Notes under the pieces: generated by a model
The model's input: only the letters and a program-made list of their open reading frames with translations
Database searches by the model: none
What the model was told of the DNA's origin: nothing
Position numbers and translations under genes: made by a program
NCBI GenBank assembly: GCA_016713325.1
Contig: JADJPJ010000013.1
Location: 1-17,443 of the forward strand
Source: Candidatus Flexifilum affinis
Lineage (GTDB): Bacteria; Chloroflexota; Anaerolineae; Aggregatilineales; Phototrophicaceae
Length of the DNA: 17,443 bases
Reading direction: 5' to 3'
In this document: positions 8,143 to 17,325 of the stretch, piece after piece
Numbering within the stretch: the first letter of the stretch is position 1
How the letters are laid out: every line of letters begins with the position of its first letter

Positions 8143-10836
8143 ATGACACGGTTGGGACGCTACGGGTTCATCTTCCTCGCCTGCTTCCTCGTGCTGATCA
8201 GCGGCGCGTACTACTACCAGGTCTATGCCCTGCGCGTCGGGCACCACGTCGTCGTGACGCTGGCCCTGCTCGGCTATCTGGTCTGGGCCTGGCGGCGCGG
8301 TGGGTTGGCCGCCAGCCCGCTGACCCTCCCGATCCTGATGGCCATCCTGCTGTGGATCGGCGCGGCGCTGTTCAGCGTCGACGCCCGCGTCAGCCTGGAA
8401 AACGCATGGTTTCCGATCAGCCATGCCGTCATCGCGCTCTGCCTGATAGACCTGATGCGGCGCGGGCGGGGCGGGCTGGTGATCGAGACGCAGTTTCTGC
8501 TGGCCGCCGTGGTAGCCATGTTCGCGCTGCTCCACCTGGGGTCGTGGACCTTTGGCTGGGGGATCGTGCCGGGCACGGCGACCGGCTGGGCGGAGGTGAC
8601 GGCCGTCGCGCCGCTGCCGCTGGTCCTGCCGATGATCTACATGCCGCTGGGCGTGAGCACCTGGCTGGCCGCGTACACGGCGCCGCTGGTCGTGCTGGCC
8701 TTCGCCTATGGTCTTTCGCTGCGGCGAGTCGGCCGGGTCGCGATGTGGGTATTGTCGGCGGCGCTCCTGCTGGCGCTGCTGGCCACCGGATCGCGCGGGG
8801 GGATAGTCGCCCTGGCGGCGGGCGTGGCGGTCTTCGCCGGTCTGCGGATCGTGCGGCCGTTGATTGAAGCCTGGTTGGGGGTTGCATCGGGCGGCCAACC
8901 GGAATCGCGTAGGCACGCCCGGATGGGCGTCCGCGGCGGCCCTGTTCCAGGAACCCGGACGCGCAGAAGCGCGTCCCTGCAATCGGAACGGGTATCCGGG
9001 GAAACCGACGTGCCCGCGACCGGTTCCCCCTCTATGGCGAGCTTGCTCGCGCGCTTGCGTGGGAGAGGGGGTGTGCGAGCAAGCTCGCCTGAGGTGAGGG
9101 TGATTCGGACGCGCAACGGCGCGTCCCTAAAGAGCCGTCCGTGGACAGTGATCGGGGGGTGAGGGGCCAGAAGGTGAGGGGTGGAGTGCTCCCCCTCCTC
9201 GGCGTTGCCCTGCTGGTCGCCGCCGCCCTGGCGGCTGTCTACCTGATCGGCGGCAACGCATCGCGTTTCACTGGCGATGCGCTGCGCTTCGAGCTGTGGC
9301 GGGGTGCCCTGCAAATCGGCGCGGACCATCCCCTGCTGGGTGTCGGCGTGGGCATGTTCGGCCGCGAGTACCGGGACTACCGAGTCTTCGGCGGGACCTA
9401 CGACAATCGCCTCGGTACCGCCCATAACGCCTACCTGAACACCTTCGCCAAGACCGGCGTGCTTGGCCTGGCGCTGATGATCGCCTTCGGGGTGGTGATC
9501 GGCTGGGCCTTCTGGCGGCGCTGGCGGGTGCTGGCTGCGAACCCAACGCGGGCGGCGGACCGGACTCGGCTGGAAGGGGCTTTCGCTGCGCTGGTGGGCT
9601 TTGGCGTGCAAAGCATCTTCGACACCTTCGTCGTCACCCCATTGGCGCTGCTCACTGTCGTGCTGGTGGTCCTGGTTGCGGTCGAACCGGGACAGATCGT
9701 GCGGGCGGAGTCGGGCGGCTCCCGCCGGCTGCGCTGGGCCGCGCCGCCGATGGCCCTGCTGATCGCCGTCTACGGGATCGGGCAGGGGATTTCCGACACG
9801 CTGTACGGGCAGTTTCGCGCGGCCGGGACGCTGGAGGAGGTCGAAGCGGTCGCCGCCGCCGATCCGAACCTGGCGCTGTACCGCTTGCAGGTGGTCGCCC
9901 TGCGCGACCAGGCCGGCGACCCGGAAGCCGACGCGCTGCATGCCGACATGCTGGCCGAAGCGCCGACCTGGGACATCGGCTGGATCAACCGGGCGGCGTT
10001 GGCCGAGAATCGGGGCGACGATGCCGCCGCCCTGGAGTATCTCGACCGCGCCCGGTCGATCGATCGCCTGAACGGGTCGGCCGTCCACTGGGCGCGCATC
10101 GCCGAGAGCACCGGGGCGGTAGCGCATGCCGACCTGATCGATGCCTACGCCCTGAGCAATGACGGGCTGTCGCTGCCGCTCTCGACTTTCTGGGGTGAGA
10201 CTCCGGCGCGCCAGGACTATCTCGGTATCCTGATGGTCAACTACACGCTCTCCTCGGCGGATCTGTCCTACCGCGTTCTCCAGGCCCATGACCCGGAGCA
10301 GATCGAGGCGCTGCTGAACGTCGTCCGCGCGCACGAGCCTCCGACGCCGGGCGACCTGTGGGTACTGGGTGAAGCGGCTTTGTCCGCCGGGGGATGCCGC
10401 GGTCGCTTTCGACTTCATGGATCGTGCGGCCCGGCTGGCGCGAACCAACGGTGACCACTACGCGGCCCGCGCCCGTGCTCGCATCGCGCTGGACCCGACC
10501 GATCCGCTGATCGAGATCGATCTGAAGCTGGCCGAACTGCTCGGCGCACGCTACGAGTCCCCCAACGCAATCCGCGCCAGCATCGCGACCGACGTAGAGA
10601 CCCAGCGCCACCTGTGGGCGGCCGCCGTGCCGCCGCAGGTGGTCGACCAGAATTTCGCCGGGGTAAGCTACGGCGGGCGTGCCGCCGGCTTCGCCATCGC
10701 GCCGTCGATGCGTTCGCCTGGCCCCGGCCGGCCGGTTCTGGAACCCTGGTACAATCTGGCCGATAGCTACGCCGCCGCGGGCGAGACCGAAGCGGCCGCG
10801 AACGTCCTCCGCGCCATCGAAGACCGTCTGCCGTGA
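8143..10836 (+). CDS. O-antigen ligase/polymerase-like membrane protein with long soluble C-terminus
   Basis: A multi-pass membrane protein of the Wzy_C (O-antigen ligase/polymerase) superfamily, expected to join or polymerise lipid-linked glycans outside the membrane. About ten hydrophobic helices are visible. The family-like motif LATGSRGGIVAL is near 8780-8815, and LWRGALQIGADHPLLGVGVG with TAHNAYLNTFAKTGVLGLAL is near 9293-9478. After the last helix (about 9690) comes a roughly 370-residue soluble region with TPR-like helical pairs (LAENRGDDAAALEYLDRA; PWYNLADSYAAAGETEAAAN). A repeat cluster (about 8890-9180) interrupts the membrane part and the frame changes there. A second shift near 10385 is repaired by removing one G from GGGGG (AGDAAVAFDFMDRAARLA). 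The ATG at 8143 is 6 nt after the restriction-modification stop, and its only Shine-Dalgarno (GGGGTGA) overlaps that stop, so the two are probably translationally coupled. Ligase versus polymerase cannot be told from sequence. Confidence 0.8.
8890..9180. repeat. Palindromic repeat cluster inside the ligase-like gene
   Basis: The cluster holds two copies of GGACGCGC-loop-GCGCGTCC (8957-8976, loop AGAA, tail CTGC; 9107-9126, loop AACG, tail CTAA). It also holds a perfect 14-bp palindrome (9037-9050, GCGAGC TT GCTCGC) and its reverse complement (9075-9088), lying inside CCCCCTCT / GGGAGAGGGGG (about 9026-9071), and GGTGAGGG at 9093-9100. The translated segment lacks the hydrophobic character of the flanking helices, and the reading frame changes between about 9100 and 9165. 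Confidence 0.7.
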
Positions 10837-10874
10837 TCGCTTTAAATGCTGTGTGAGTAGAGCCAGGTTATGTC

Positions 10875-12314
10875 ATGCCACGCATCAGTGTTTTTGACAT
10901 GCTCAAGGTCGGCATCGGTCCATCCAGCTCCCACACCATGGGGCCATGGCGCGCCGCCGAACGCTTCCTGAACGACCATTTCGCCGGCCCAGCGCTGGAT
11001 CGGGTGGGCGGCGTAACCGTTCATCTGTACGGATCGCTGGCCAAGACCGGCCGCGGACACGGCACCGACCTGGCCGTGATCATGGGCCTGAGCGGTGAAG
11101 ACCCCACCACCATCAGGCCGGCCGATCTGAACGCCCGTGTCGAATGGATCCGGACAGCGCACCGGTTGCGTCTGAGCGGCCAGCGCGGATCGATTTCGAT
11201 CCGGCCGTGGCCATTGTCTTTCATTTCGACGAATCGCTGCCCTATCATCCGGACGGTATTCGCTTCATCGCGACTCTGGAGGACGGGGCCGAAGTCGAGG
11301 CGACCTACTACTCGATCGGCGGCGGCTTCATCGTCCAGGAAGGGGAGGAGGGTGGCGGCGCGTCAGCCAACGTCCGACTGCCGTACCCCGCCGACTGCGC
11401 CGAGGAAGTCCGCGCACACTGCGTGGACAACGGTCTGCCGCTGTGGCGGATGGTCTGGGAGAACGAGCAGACCTGGCGCCCCGCTGATGCGATCAATGCT
11501 GGGCTGATGGACCTGTGGCGGGCGATGCGCGAATGCGTGTATCGCGGCTGCCACACCCCCGGCGAACTTCCCGGCGGGCTGCGCGTGGCCCGGCGCGCCA
11601 GCCAGATCCACCGGCGGCTGATCGGCGCCTTTGCCGTCGACGGTATTGCGCTCTATGACGGCCCGGAGGCGTGGATCGAGCGGATACGCGCCCGCCGCGC
11701 CGGTTTTCGACGAGGTGATCAAGTGGGTGAGCGTCTTCGCGCTGGCCGTCAACGAGGAGAACGCCTCATTCGGTCGGGTGGTCACTGCGCCGACGAATGG
11801 AGCAGCCGGCGTCATCCCCGCCGTGCTGATGTATGCGGTCTGCTTTCACAACGCCGACGACGAGGCGATTCGCCGCTTCCTGATGGTGGCCGGTGAAGTG
11901 GGCACGCTCTTCAAGAAGGGCGCGACGATCTCGGCGGCGCTGGGCGGCTGCCAGGCGGAGATCGGCGTTTCATCGTCCATGGCGGCGGCGGCATTGGCCG
12001 AAAGCATGGGCGCGACGGTCGATCAGGCGCTGATGGCGGCGGAGATCACCCATGGAGCATCACCTGGGGCTGACCTGCGACCCGGTGGGTGGGCTGGTGC
12101 AGATTCCCTGCATCGAACGCAACGCCATGGGCGCGATGAAGGCGATCACGGCCGCCACGTTGGCTCTGGAGAGTGTGCCTCAGTTCGCGAAAGTCTCGCT
12201 GGATGCTGTGATCGCTACAATGTGGAAGACGGCGCAGGATATGAGCGACAAGTACAAAGAGACGGCCGAGGTGGCCTGGCGCTGCAAATTCCGGTCAACG
12301 TGGCCGAGTGCTGA
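10875..12314 (+). CDS. sdaA: L-serine dehydratase, iron-sulfur type, single chain
   Basis: Deaminates L-serine to pyruvate and ammonia using a [4Fe-4S] cluster; cytoplasmic. The N-terminal beta domain starts [20 protein letters not shown], the classic opening. The catalytic half shows [34 protein letters not shown] and three conserved cysteine contexts: GGCQAEIG (Cys codon 11949), LTCDPVGG (12075) and [11 protein letters not shown] (12109). The end reads [14 protein letters not shown] and stops at 12312-12314. Four one-base shifts are needed (near 11185, 11695, 12045 and 12273); the last is repaired by one G, giving AEGGLAL. The ATG at 10875 has an AGG about 8 nt upstream, and an alternative ATG at 10870 is out of frame. 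It lies 38 nt after the ligase-like gene on the same strand and could share its transcript, though no functional link is evident. Confidence 0.9.
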
Positions 12315-12395
12315 GGGTGGGTTGAATACGATCAGACCTTCGTTGTTCGTGTGGGCGTACGCACGGGGGCCGACTCTGCACTGCCGTACGGTGCT

Positions 12396-12422
12396 GTAGG
12401 GGCCGACCCGCAACGAGGTCCA
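12396..12422. repeat. Degenerate GTAG-palindrome unit
   Basis: GTAGGGGCCGACC followed by GGTC after an 8-nt loop resembles the GTAG-GGRC units elsewhere but has lost most of its right arm. The gap 12315-12443 also holds small palindromes around GGCGTACGCAC (about 12352) and CCGTACGG (about 12384). No gene is seen. Confidence 0.35.
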
Positions 12423-12443
12423 TGAACAACCATCATCTGGGGT

Positions 12444-13004
12444 TCAGGAGAAGATCGCGCGCACCGGGAGGAAACCGGGCAGCACATCGCCGCCGCTCAG
12501 TGTATCGGCCATGCTCAGCGTGCGGACAGACTGGCCGGGAGCGTATACCTCAATCGTGTATCGATCAGGATCGACCAGCCAGACCAGGCGCGAGCCATGC
12601 GCCAGGTAGTACTGCGCTTTCCCTCGCAGACCGGCCTTGCCCGTATAGTAATTGGCCGGTGACTTTACCTCAATCGCCAGATCCGGCATGAAGGGTACAG
12701 CGTCCTCGTTGGTGAGGCGCTCCAGTCGCTGGTTGGTGATGAATGACACATCCGGCCGCCGGGTGTTGCCGGGGTCATTCGGGAGGAAGTGGTCGACCTC
12801 GAACGTGACGCGGCCGATGGGATTGGTCTTCAGGTAGGCGTAGATCTCTCCGTGAAGCACCGATCCGCGCAGACCGTGTTTGAGCTTCGGCGACACTTCG
12901 ACGATCTCCCCATTGATGAGTTCCAGGTGACGTTCCGCATTCTCCGACTGCTCGGCGAGCCGCAGGAATTCGTCCACCGTGAATAGTTTCCGCTGTACCA
13001 CCAT
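12444..13004 (-). CDS. Uma2-family endonuclease-like protein (DUF820)
   Basis: The Uma2 family has a PD-(D/E)xK-type restriction endonuclease fold; its cellular role is poorly defined and members are often present in many copies per genome. Visible features are KLFTVDEFLRLAEQSENAER, ELINGEIVEVSP, RRPDVSFITNQRLERL, the catalytic-type stretch MPDLAIEVKSP (D...ExK) and KAQYYLAHGSRLVWLVDPD. The end is DVLPGFLPVRAIFS. MVVQRKLFTVDEF at 13004 is the usual family start, with GAGGG about 10 nt upstream; an ATG at 13052 in the same frame has no Shine-Dalgarno. At 186 residues it is of normal family length, and it is one of the few genes here without a visible frameshift. It lies downstream of the ABC operon on the same strand, separated by a 39-bp inverted repeat. 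Confidence 0.88.
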   Translation of the reverse strand: MVVQRKLFTVDEFLRLAEQSENAERHLELINGEIVEVSPKLKHGLRGSVLHGEIYAYLKTNPIGRVTFEVDHFLPNDPGNTRRPDVSFITNQRLERLTNEDAVPFMPDLAIEVKSPANYYTGKAGLRGKAQYYLAHGSRLVWLVDPDRYTIEVYAPGQSVRTLSMADTLSGGDVLPGFLPVRAIFS

Positions 13005-13061
13005 CGCCGCTGCACCCTCACTGAAAGCGGACGGACAACACCCAATAGCCATGCTCAATTG

Positions 13062-13100
13062 ATTGTACACCGACGCACAGCGCGTGCGCCGGTGTACAAT
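13062..13100. repeat. 39-bp near-perfect inverted repeat between the ABC operon and the Uma2 gene
   Basis: Arms ATTGTACACCG (13062-13072) and CGGTGTACAAT (13090-13100) are perfect. One mismatch (13073/13089) follows, then five further pairs (CGCAC / GTGCG), leaving a 5-nt loop. No T-run follows on either strand, so a simple intrinsic terminator is unlikely. A bidirectional attenuator, an operator for the Uma2 gene, or a palindromic mobile unit are alternatives. Confidence 0.65.
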
Positions 13101-13116
13101 ATCGCTTAGCCTCGGA

Positions 13117-14389
13117 TCAGCCCGGGATGTCGCGGAGTTTGGGCAGACCGCCCGCCAGCAACACGCCAACCCGGAAGATGCGCCCCGCCAGCCACATCAC
13201 CGCCAGCACCGAGACGACCAGCAGTGCCGGACTCAGAACGACTTCGCCCGCCGGAACGTTGGTGATGGCAAGACGCTGGATCATGGCCATGGGCGCGGTG
13301 ATCGGCACGATGCTCGCGATCGTCGGCAGCGTGCCGTTCGGGTCGGATGTGAAGGATGGGATGAAGTACATCGGCAGCAGCGCCGGCAGCGTGAACAGCA
13401 CCGCGTACTGCGGCCTCCGCGCATCGAGTTGGAAATGGCGCTGATGATGGCGTAGAAGCCGGCGAAGAGCAGATAGGCCAGGACGAAATATGCCAGCAGG
13501 ATCGGCAGCGTGGCGACCGGTATCTGGATGTTGGCCAGCGTGCCGATCAGCCCGATAGTATCGGCCAGGCCTGAGCCGGCGGCCAGAGACACTGCCACGA
13601 ACAGCGGCGCGATCCAGGCCACAACCTGAAAAGAGCCCAGCAGGCCATCGCCAGAATCTTCCCGCCAAGCAGATCGCCGGGCTTAATCGAGCTGATCAGA
13701 ATCTCGACCAGGCGGGTTTCTTTTCTTCGATCACCGTCTGCATCATATAGCCGTTGGTCGCGAACAGGCTCATGATCAGCGTGATGGCGAAGACGTAAAC
13801 CATCAGGAAAGTGCCGCCTTCGAGAGCCTCGGAACTCCCCGCGCCGACGGTGGTGAGTTGCTGGTTGGTGATGACCAGATTCGATGGGTCCAGCAGCCGA
13901 AAGCGCCTTGCTTCTTCATCAACATTGGCGGTGAGCGACTCCGTCAGCGCCCGGACCACTGGCATCGTGCCCAACGGCCCCATGCTGAAGCTGGGCTGAA
14001 CGATCTCGATGTGCCCGGTTTCCAGATAGTCTTCCTGGACGACGTAGAGCACCTGGATTTCGTCGCTGTTGAGCGCTGCCTCGCCTGCTGCAACCGTGTC
14101 GTAGTCCGCAAAGCTCGCGCCCATGTCGTCCGGGATGGTGGTGATCAGGCCCGAAAGATCGACGTAGCCCGGACTTCTGCGTGTTGTTAGCGCCCATCGT
14201 CTCGCTGAGGTCTCGGCGAGCTCCTGCGGGATCCTGCAGGCGATGTCGCGCGCGACCAGGGTCTGGTAGGCCGAACAGCGCGACGACCAGCAGGATGGGC
14301 AGGGCGAAACTGGTGAAGAAGATAGCCGGGGCGTCACAGATTGCGGCGCAGTTCACTCCGCGAAATACTGTCCAGAAGTCGCGGCTCAT
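13117..14389 (-). CDS. ABC-2 type transporter permease (second permease of the operon), frameshifted
   Basis: Membrane subunit of an ABC exporter of the ABC2_membrane_3 / NatB type. The ATG at 14389 (MSRDFWTVFRG) has GAAGGG about 8 nt upstream. The first helix reads FFTSFALPILLVVALFGL. A large extracytoplasmic domain follows (ADYDTVAAGEAALNSDEIQ; LYVVQEDYLETGHIEIVQPS; VITNQQLTTVGAGSSEALEG), then helix TFLMVYVFAITLIMSLFATN and the conserved cytoplasmic loop TVIEEKK. The next helices (LPILLAYFVLAYLLFAGFYA; YAVLFTLPALLPMYFIPSFT; ALLVVSVLAVMWLAGRIFRV) and the end LPKLRDIPG stop at 13117. At least four one-base shifts (near 14260, 14165, 13715 and 13425) separate the pieces, plus damage around 13570-13630. 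The substrate cannot be told. Confidence 0.75.
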
Positions 14390-14399
14390 GGGCAGACCC

Positions 14400-15652
14400 T
14401 TCTCCCGCGCGGGTGACCAGCGTCGCCGTGGAGGCCGTCGCAGCAGGCCGATCATTTGGCGGATGTTCAGCTTCTTGCCGTACAGGCAGCGCGAAGCCGG
14501 AAGATACGCGCGGAAATCCACAGGATGGCGAGGTTCATCACGATCAGCGGCCCGATGCTGGTGACGCGTAATGTTCGATGGGGACGGCGGTGAACGTCAT
14601 GCACAGGATCATCAAGGTCAGCGAAGTGAGCGGGATGATCCCGACAGCGCGGTGGGGAGCGGGCCGTTCGGGTCGGTGAAAAGTTGATCAGCGCGAAGAA
14701 CGGCACCGCAAAACAGGCCAGATGCTGGCATACTGACGGCTTTCCTGAGCCGATCCGACGGCGACGCCGAAGCGCTGGCCATGGTGGTAGCCGGGAAAGT
14801 AGCCGAGGATGAAGTAGATCAGCCCGACGAGCGCCATATCCGGCGGAATGTAGATACTGCTGAGGATTTCGGGCCACTCTGCTGGGCAAAGTGTTCCGCC
14901 CCGACCGCGATCACCAACCAGATGACCAACTGCACCAGCACGAGCACGCCCGAGCCAAGATCTTGCCGGCCAGAAGCTGGGTTAGCGTGATCAGGTGATC
15001 AGGATCTCCATGATGCGGTTGGACTTTTTTCCTCGACAACACCGGACATCAGATAGCCGCTGCTCGTTTGCGCGGCGATCACGAAGATCGTTGACAAGAT
15101 CCAGCGGTGTGGAAACAGCCCGATCCCGCCTCAATCAGGATAGTGCGCCCGGTATTCCAGAAAGCGGATCGAGGGGCGTCGGTCGAGTCGATCAGCCGTT
15201 CCAACACCGCAGGGTCGGGATCGCTGCCGACGTTCTCCAACAAATAGCGGTCTATGCTGTCGATCAGCGCTTCCGGTGCGCCAGCCGAACTGATCAGCTC
15301 CGCCGCGCCGTTGGACATGTACGTCTCCCGGACAGCACCAGGTAGCGCCGATCTGCTCTGCGTCCAGCGCCTCCTGGGCGGTGACGCGACTTTCATAGCG
15401 TACGAAGAAGGGCTGGCGGGTGCTAAATGACGAAGCCGTCGGATCATCGTACAGGGTGATGACGCCGGCTTCATCCACCACGCCGACGGTGTTGAAGCGG
15501 GTGGATCACTCTTCGCCCTGGATCACTGATCGCCACGACAACCACCACAGGACGACGGTCACGATCGGGCCGCCGATGGCCGGAAACAAAAACGATCGCT
15601 TGCGGATATTCGCCAGAAACTCCTGGCGCGCGACCAACAGATTCCACAGCAA
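14400..15652 (-). CDS. ABC-2 type transporter permease (first permease of the operon), heavily frameshifted
   Basis: Paralogue of the downstream permease with the same architecture. The N-terminus reads LLWNLLVARQEFLANIRKRS then a first helix; an in-frame TTG at 15652 is the only visible start there, because no ATG is present. The extracytoplasmic part includes VDEAGVITLYDDPTASSFST, VTAQEALDAEQIGATW and NGAAELISSAGAPEALIDSI. Then come the helix around WILSTIFVIAAQTSSGYLMS, the conserved GVVEEK...NRIMEILIT loop, LLAGKIL, VLVLVQLVIWLVIAVGAEHF, ALVGLIYFILGY and the last helix IVMNLAILWISARIFR, followed by LYGKKLNIRQMIGLLRR. I count about ten one-base lesions, so both ends are approximate. It probably overlaps the ATPase end and abuts the next permease, as in an operon. 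It may be a real pseudogene, but the lesions look like those in every other gene here. Confidence 0.65.
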
Positions 15653-16572
15653 TTGCCGTTGCCTCTTCCGTTGGGGCGCTGCTGGACGACCTCGACGAAA
15701 ATCTCGCTGGGGCTCGGCACCGCCAATTCATAGCTGTGGAGCTTGATATCCGGGCGGGCGGCCATTTCACCCAGCACCATATCAGGCGTAGCGTTCGGTT
15801 TGAGATAGAGCGCGGCTTCGCCGCGACCATTATCCGGCGGCTCGACGCGATCGACAGCCTGGAGTGACTTCCAGTCGCCCTGGCCCTGAACTCGGACCGC
15901 CGGCAGGGCAAACCCCTGCCGCACTTCATCGACTGTGCCATAAAGCGCCTGACGCCCGCGGTCGATCATGAGCAGTCGGTCGGCCATTTCTTCGATTTGA
16001 TGCATCTGGTGGGTGCTCGCGATCCTTATATTACGCCGGGCGAAGTCAAGCAATAGTTCCTTACGACGACCAGGGTATTCACCGGGTCAGTCCACTGAAC
16101 GGCTCGTCGATGATCAGGTGGGGTCATACAGGACAGTCACCGCAAACTGGACTTTCTGCTGCATACCTTTACTCAGTTCGCTGACCTGCTTCTTGGCGTG
16201 TTCGGCCAGTTCAAGACGCTCCGGGGCTTCATGCTCCCCTCGCGCGCTGCATGGGCGGACATGCCCTTAACGAGCCCAGATAGACCATCGTTTCCAGGAC
16301 CGGGACGCTGCGGTGAAGGCCGCGTTCTTCCGGCAGATAGCCGATACGATCCCGGCGCGATCGGTGAGAGGGCCCCGAGGACGGCGATACGGCCGCTATC
16401 CGGCTTCAGGATATCGGATCATGCGGATGGTCGTGCTCTTTCCCGCTCCGTTAGGGCCGAGCAGAGCGAAGATCTCGCCCGTGAACACTTCGAAGGACAG
16501 GTCGTCAACCGCCTTGAAGTTGCCTTAGCTCTTGGAGATGTGTTCGACGGTGACGGCAGTACGGTGGATCAT
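15653..16572 (-). CDS. ABC exporter ATP-binding protein (YhaQ/NatA-like), frameshifted, one early stop codon
   Basis: Energising subunit for the two permeases. ATG 16572 follows AGGAGG by 4 nt. Read across frames it shows VTVEHISKS, then [20 protein letters not shown], Walker [44 protein letters not shown], the signature [12 protein letters not shown], Walker [11 protein letters not shown] and the H-loop STHQM with [30 protein letters not shown] with STHQM is typical of the YhaQ/NatA-type ATPases that pair with ABC2_membrane_3 permeases. It ends near [11 protein letters not shown]. Codon 16 is TAA where the family has an aromatic residue (KSYG-like), a substitution and not an indel. About eight one-base indels lie between 16410 and 16040. 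The C-terminal half (15660-16050) is intact. The exact stop is unclear. Confidence 0.75.
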
Positions 16573-16576
16573 CTTT

Positions 16577-16582
16577 CCTCCT
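16577..16582 (-). promoter_or_regulatory. Ribosome binding site of the ABC ATPase gene
   Basis: Perfect AGGAGG on the minus strand, four bases before ATG 16572. It shows that the operon starts here even though an in-frame stop lies 16 codons on. Confidence 0.75.
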
Positions 16583-16732
16583 GTGTCCCTTTGTTCTGTT
16601 GGGAGGATTCCCGTGGCGTGCTGCCCAGGAGTTTGTGAATTTTCCCCTATTTCTATACGCAAAATGCCCCGTGCATGTTAGCATCGCTCACACATGGACT
16701 TTACGTTTTTGGGAATTTTAATTCCAATGCTG

Positions 16733-16762
16733 TTGCGCGCTTCTTCCTGGTAGTGGTACACT
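16733..16762 (+). promoter_or_regulatory. Candidate promoter of the response regulator gene
   Basis: TTGCGC (16733-16738), an 18-bp spacer ending in TGG, and TACACT (16757-16762) form a -35 / extended -10 pair about 78 nt before the ATG. The region 16573-16839 is AT-richer than its surroundings and also holds a 14-bp palindrome, GGAATT TT AATTCC (16712-16725), just upstream of this promoter. That palindrome could be an operator shared with the divergent ABC operon. Confidence 0.4.
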
Positions 16763-16839
16763 CAGACTTAATTAAAACGTCGCAATAGCTGGACGTGGCT
16801 CTCACCAATCACCACAGAAGGTGCAAGGAACTCCAGCCG

Positions 16840-17237
16840 ATGAAGAACAAAGTACTGGTCGTCGACGATGAGGTGGGCGCACTGGCGCTTATCAGCATCA
16901 TGCTGGATCGGGGATTTACAGTGGCAAAGCGCGGGATGCCCGGTCGCGCTGGAGATGCTGGAGACCGACACACCTGATCTGATCATTCTCGATGTCATGA
17001 GTGCGGGAATGGACGGTATCGGGTAGTGTGAGTCATTCGGCAGCGCTGGCGATACCCGACAGACGCCTGTGCTGATCTGTCCGCCAAAGGGGACGCGGAC
17101 ACAGCATCATTCAGGGTATCGAAGCCGGCGCCAATGACTATCTGCCGAAACCGATTTTGCATCATGACCTGGTCTCCAAGGTGCGCGGGATGCTGGGGTT
17201 GAACCCATGGATCACTGACGCAGCCGCTGCGCCGTAA
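16840..17237 (+). CDS. Receiver-only response regulator, frameshifted
   Basis: Single receiver (CheY-like) domain expected to be phosphorylated by a histidine kinase. MKNKVLVVDDEVGALALISI gives the acidic pair D9-D10. In the next frame ALEMLETDTPDLIILDVM gives the phospho-acceptor Asp, followed by AGMDGI. Further on, LSAKGD carries the usual Ser/Lys region, and GIEAGANDYLPKP has the conserved Lys. The end HHDLVSKVRGMLGLNPWITD is followed by a short AAAAP tail and TAA at 17235-17237. There is no output domain, so it acts on a protein partner or in a phosphorelay. About five one-base indels (16930-17105) interrupt an otherwise textbook domain. The ATG at 16840 has AAGGAA 9 nt upstream. It is divergent from the ABC operon and far from the histidine kinase at 1-3 kb; no pairing can be claimed. 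Confidence 0.82.
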
Positions 17238-17285
17238 TGCTGCTTTGGCGCACCGCTTTATTCTGAACTCATGAAGTCGACGGAT

Positions 17286-17325
17286 GCCCGTCTCCTTCTT
17301 GTGGGGAAGCGGGCGTTTGTTTTGT
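17286..17325 (+). terminator. Rho-independent terminator after the response regulator
   Basis: GCCCG (17286-17290) pairs with CGGGC (17310-17314). An inner CTCC / GGGG stem closes around TTCTTGT, and the T-rich GTTTGTTTTGT follows. It lies 48 nt after the stop codon. Beyond it, 17326-17443 is GC-rich with no gene I can support. Confidence 0.65.

Noticed and set aside
8706..10448. 580-codon and (7786-8982) 398-codon minus-strand open frames
   Set aside because: Low-complexity, Arg/Gln/Pro-rich shadows of the ligase-like gene and of the end of the restriction-modification gene; no domain is recognisable.
1018..17237. Pairing the histidine kinase with the receiver-only regulator
   Set aside because: They are about 14 kb apart with unrelated genes between; nothing in the sequence links them.
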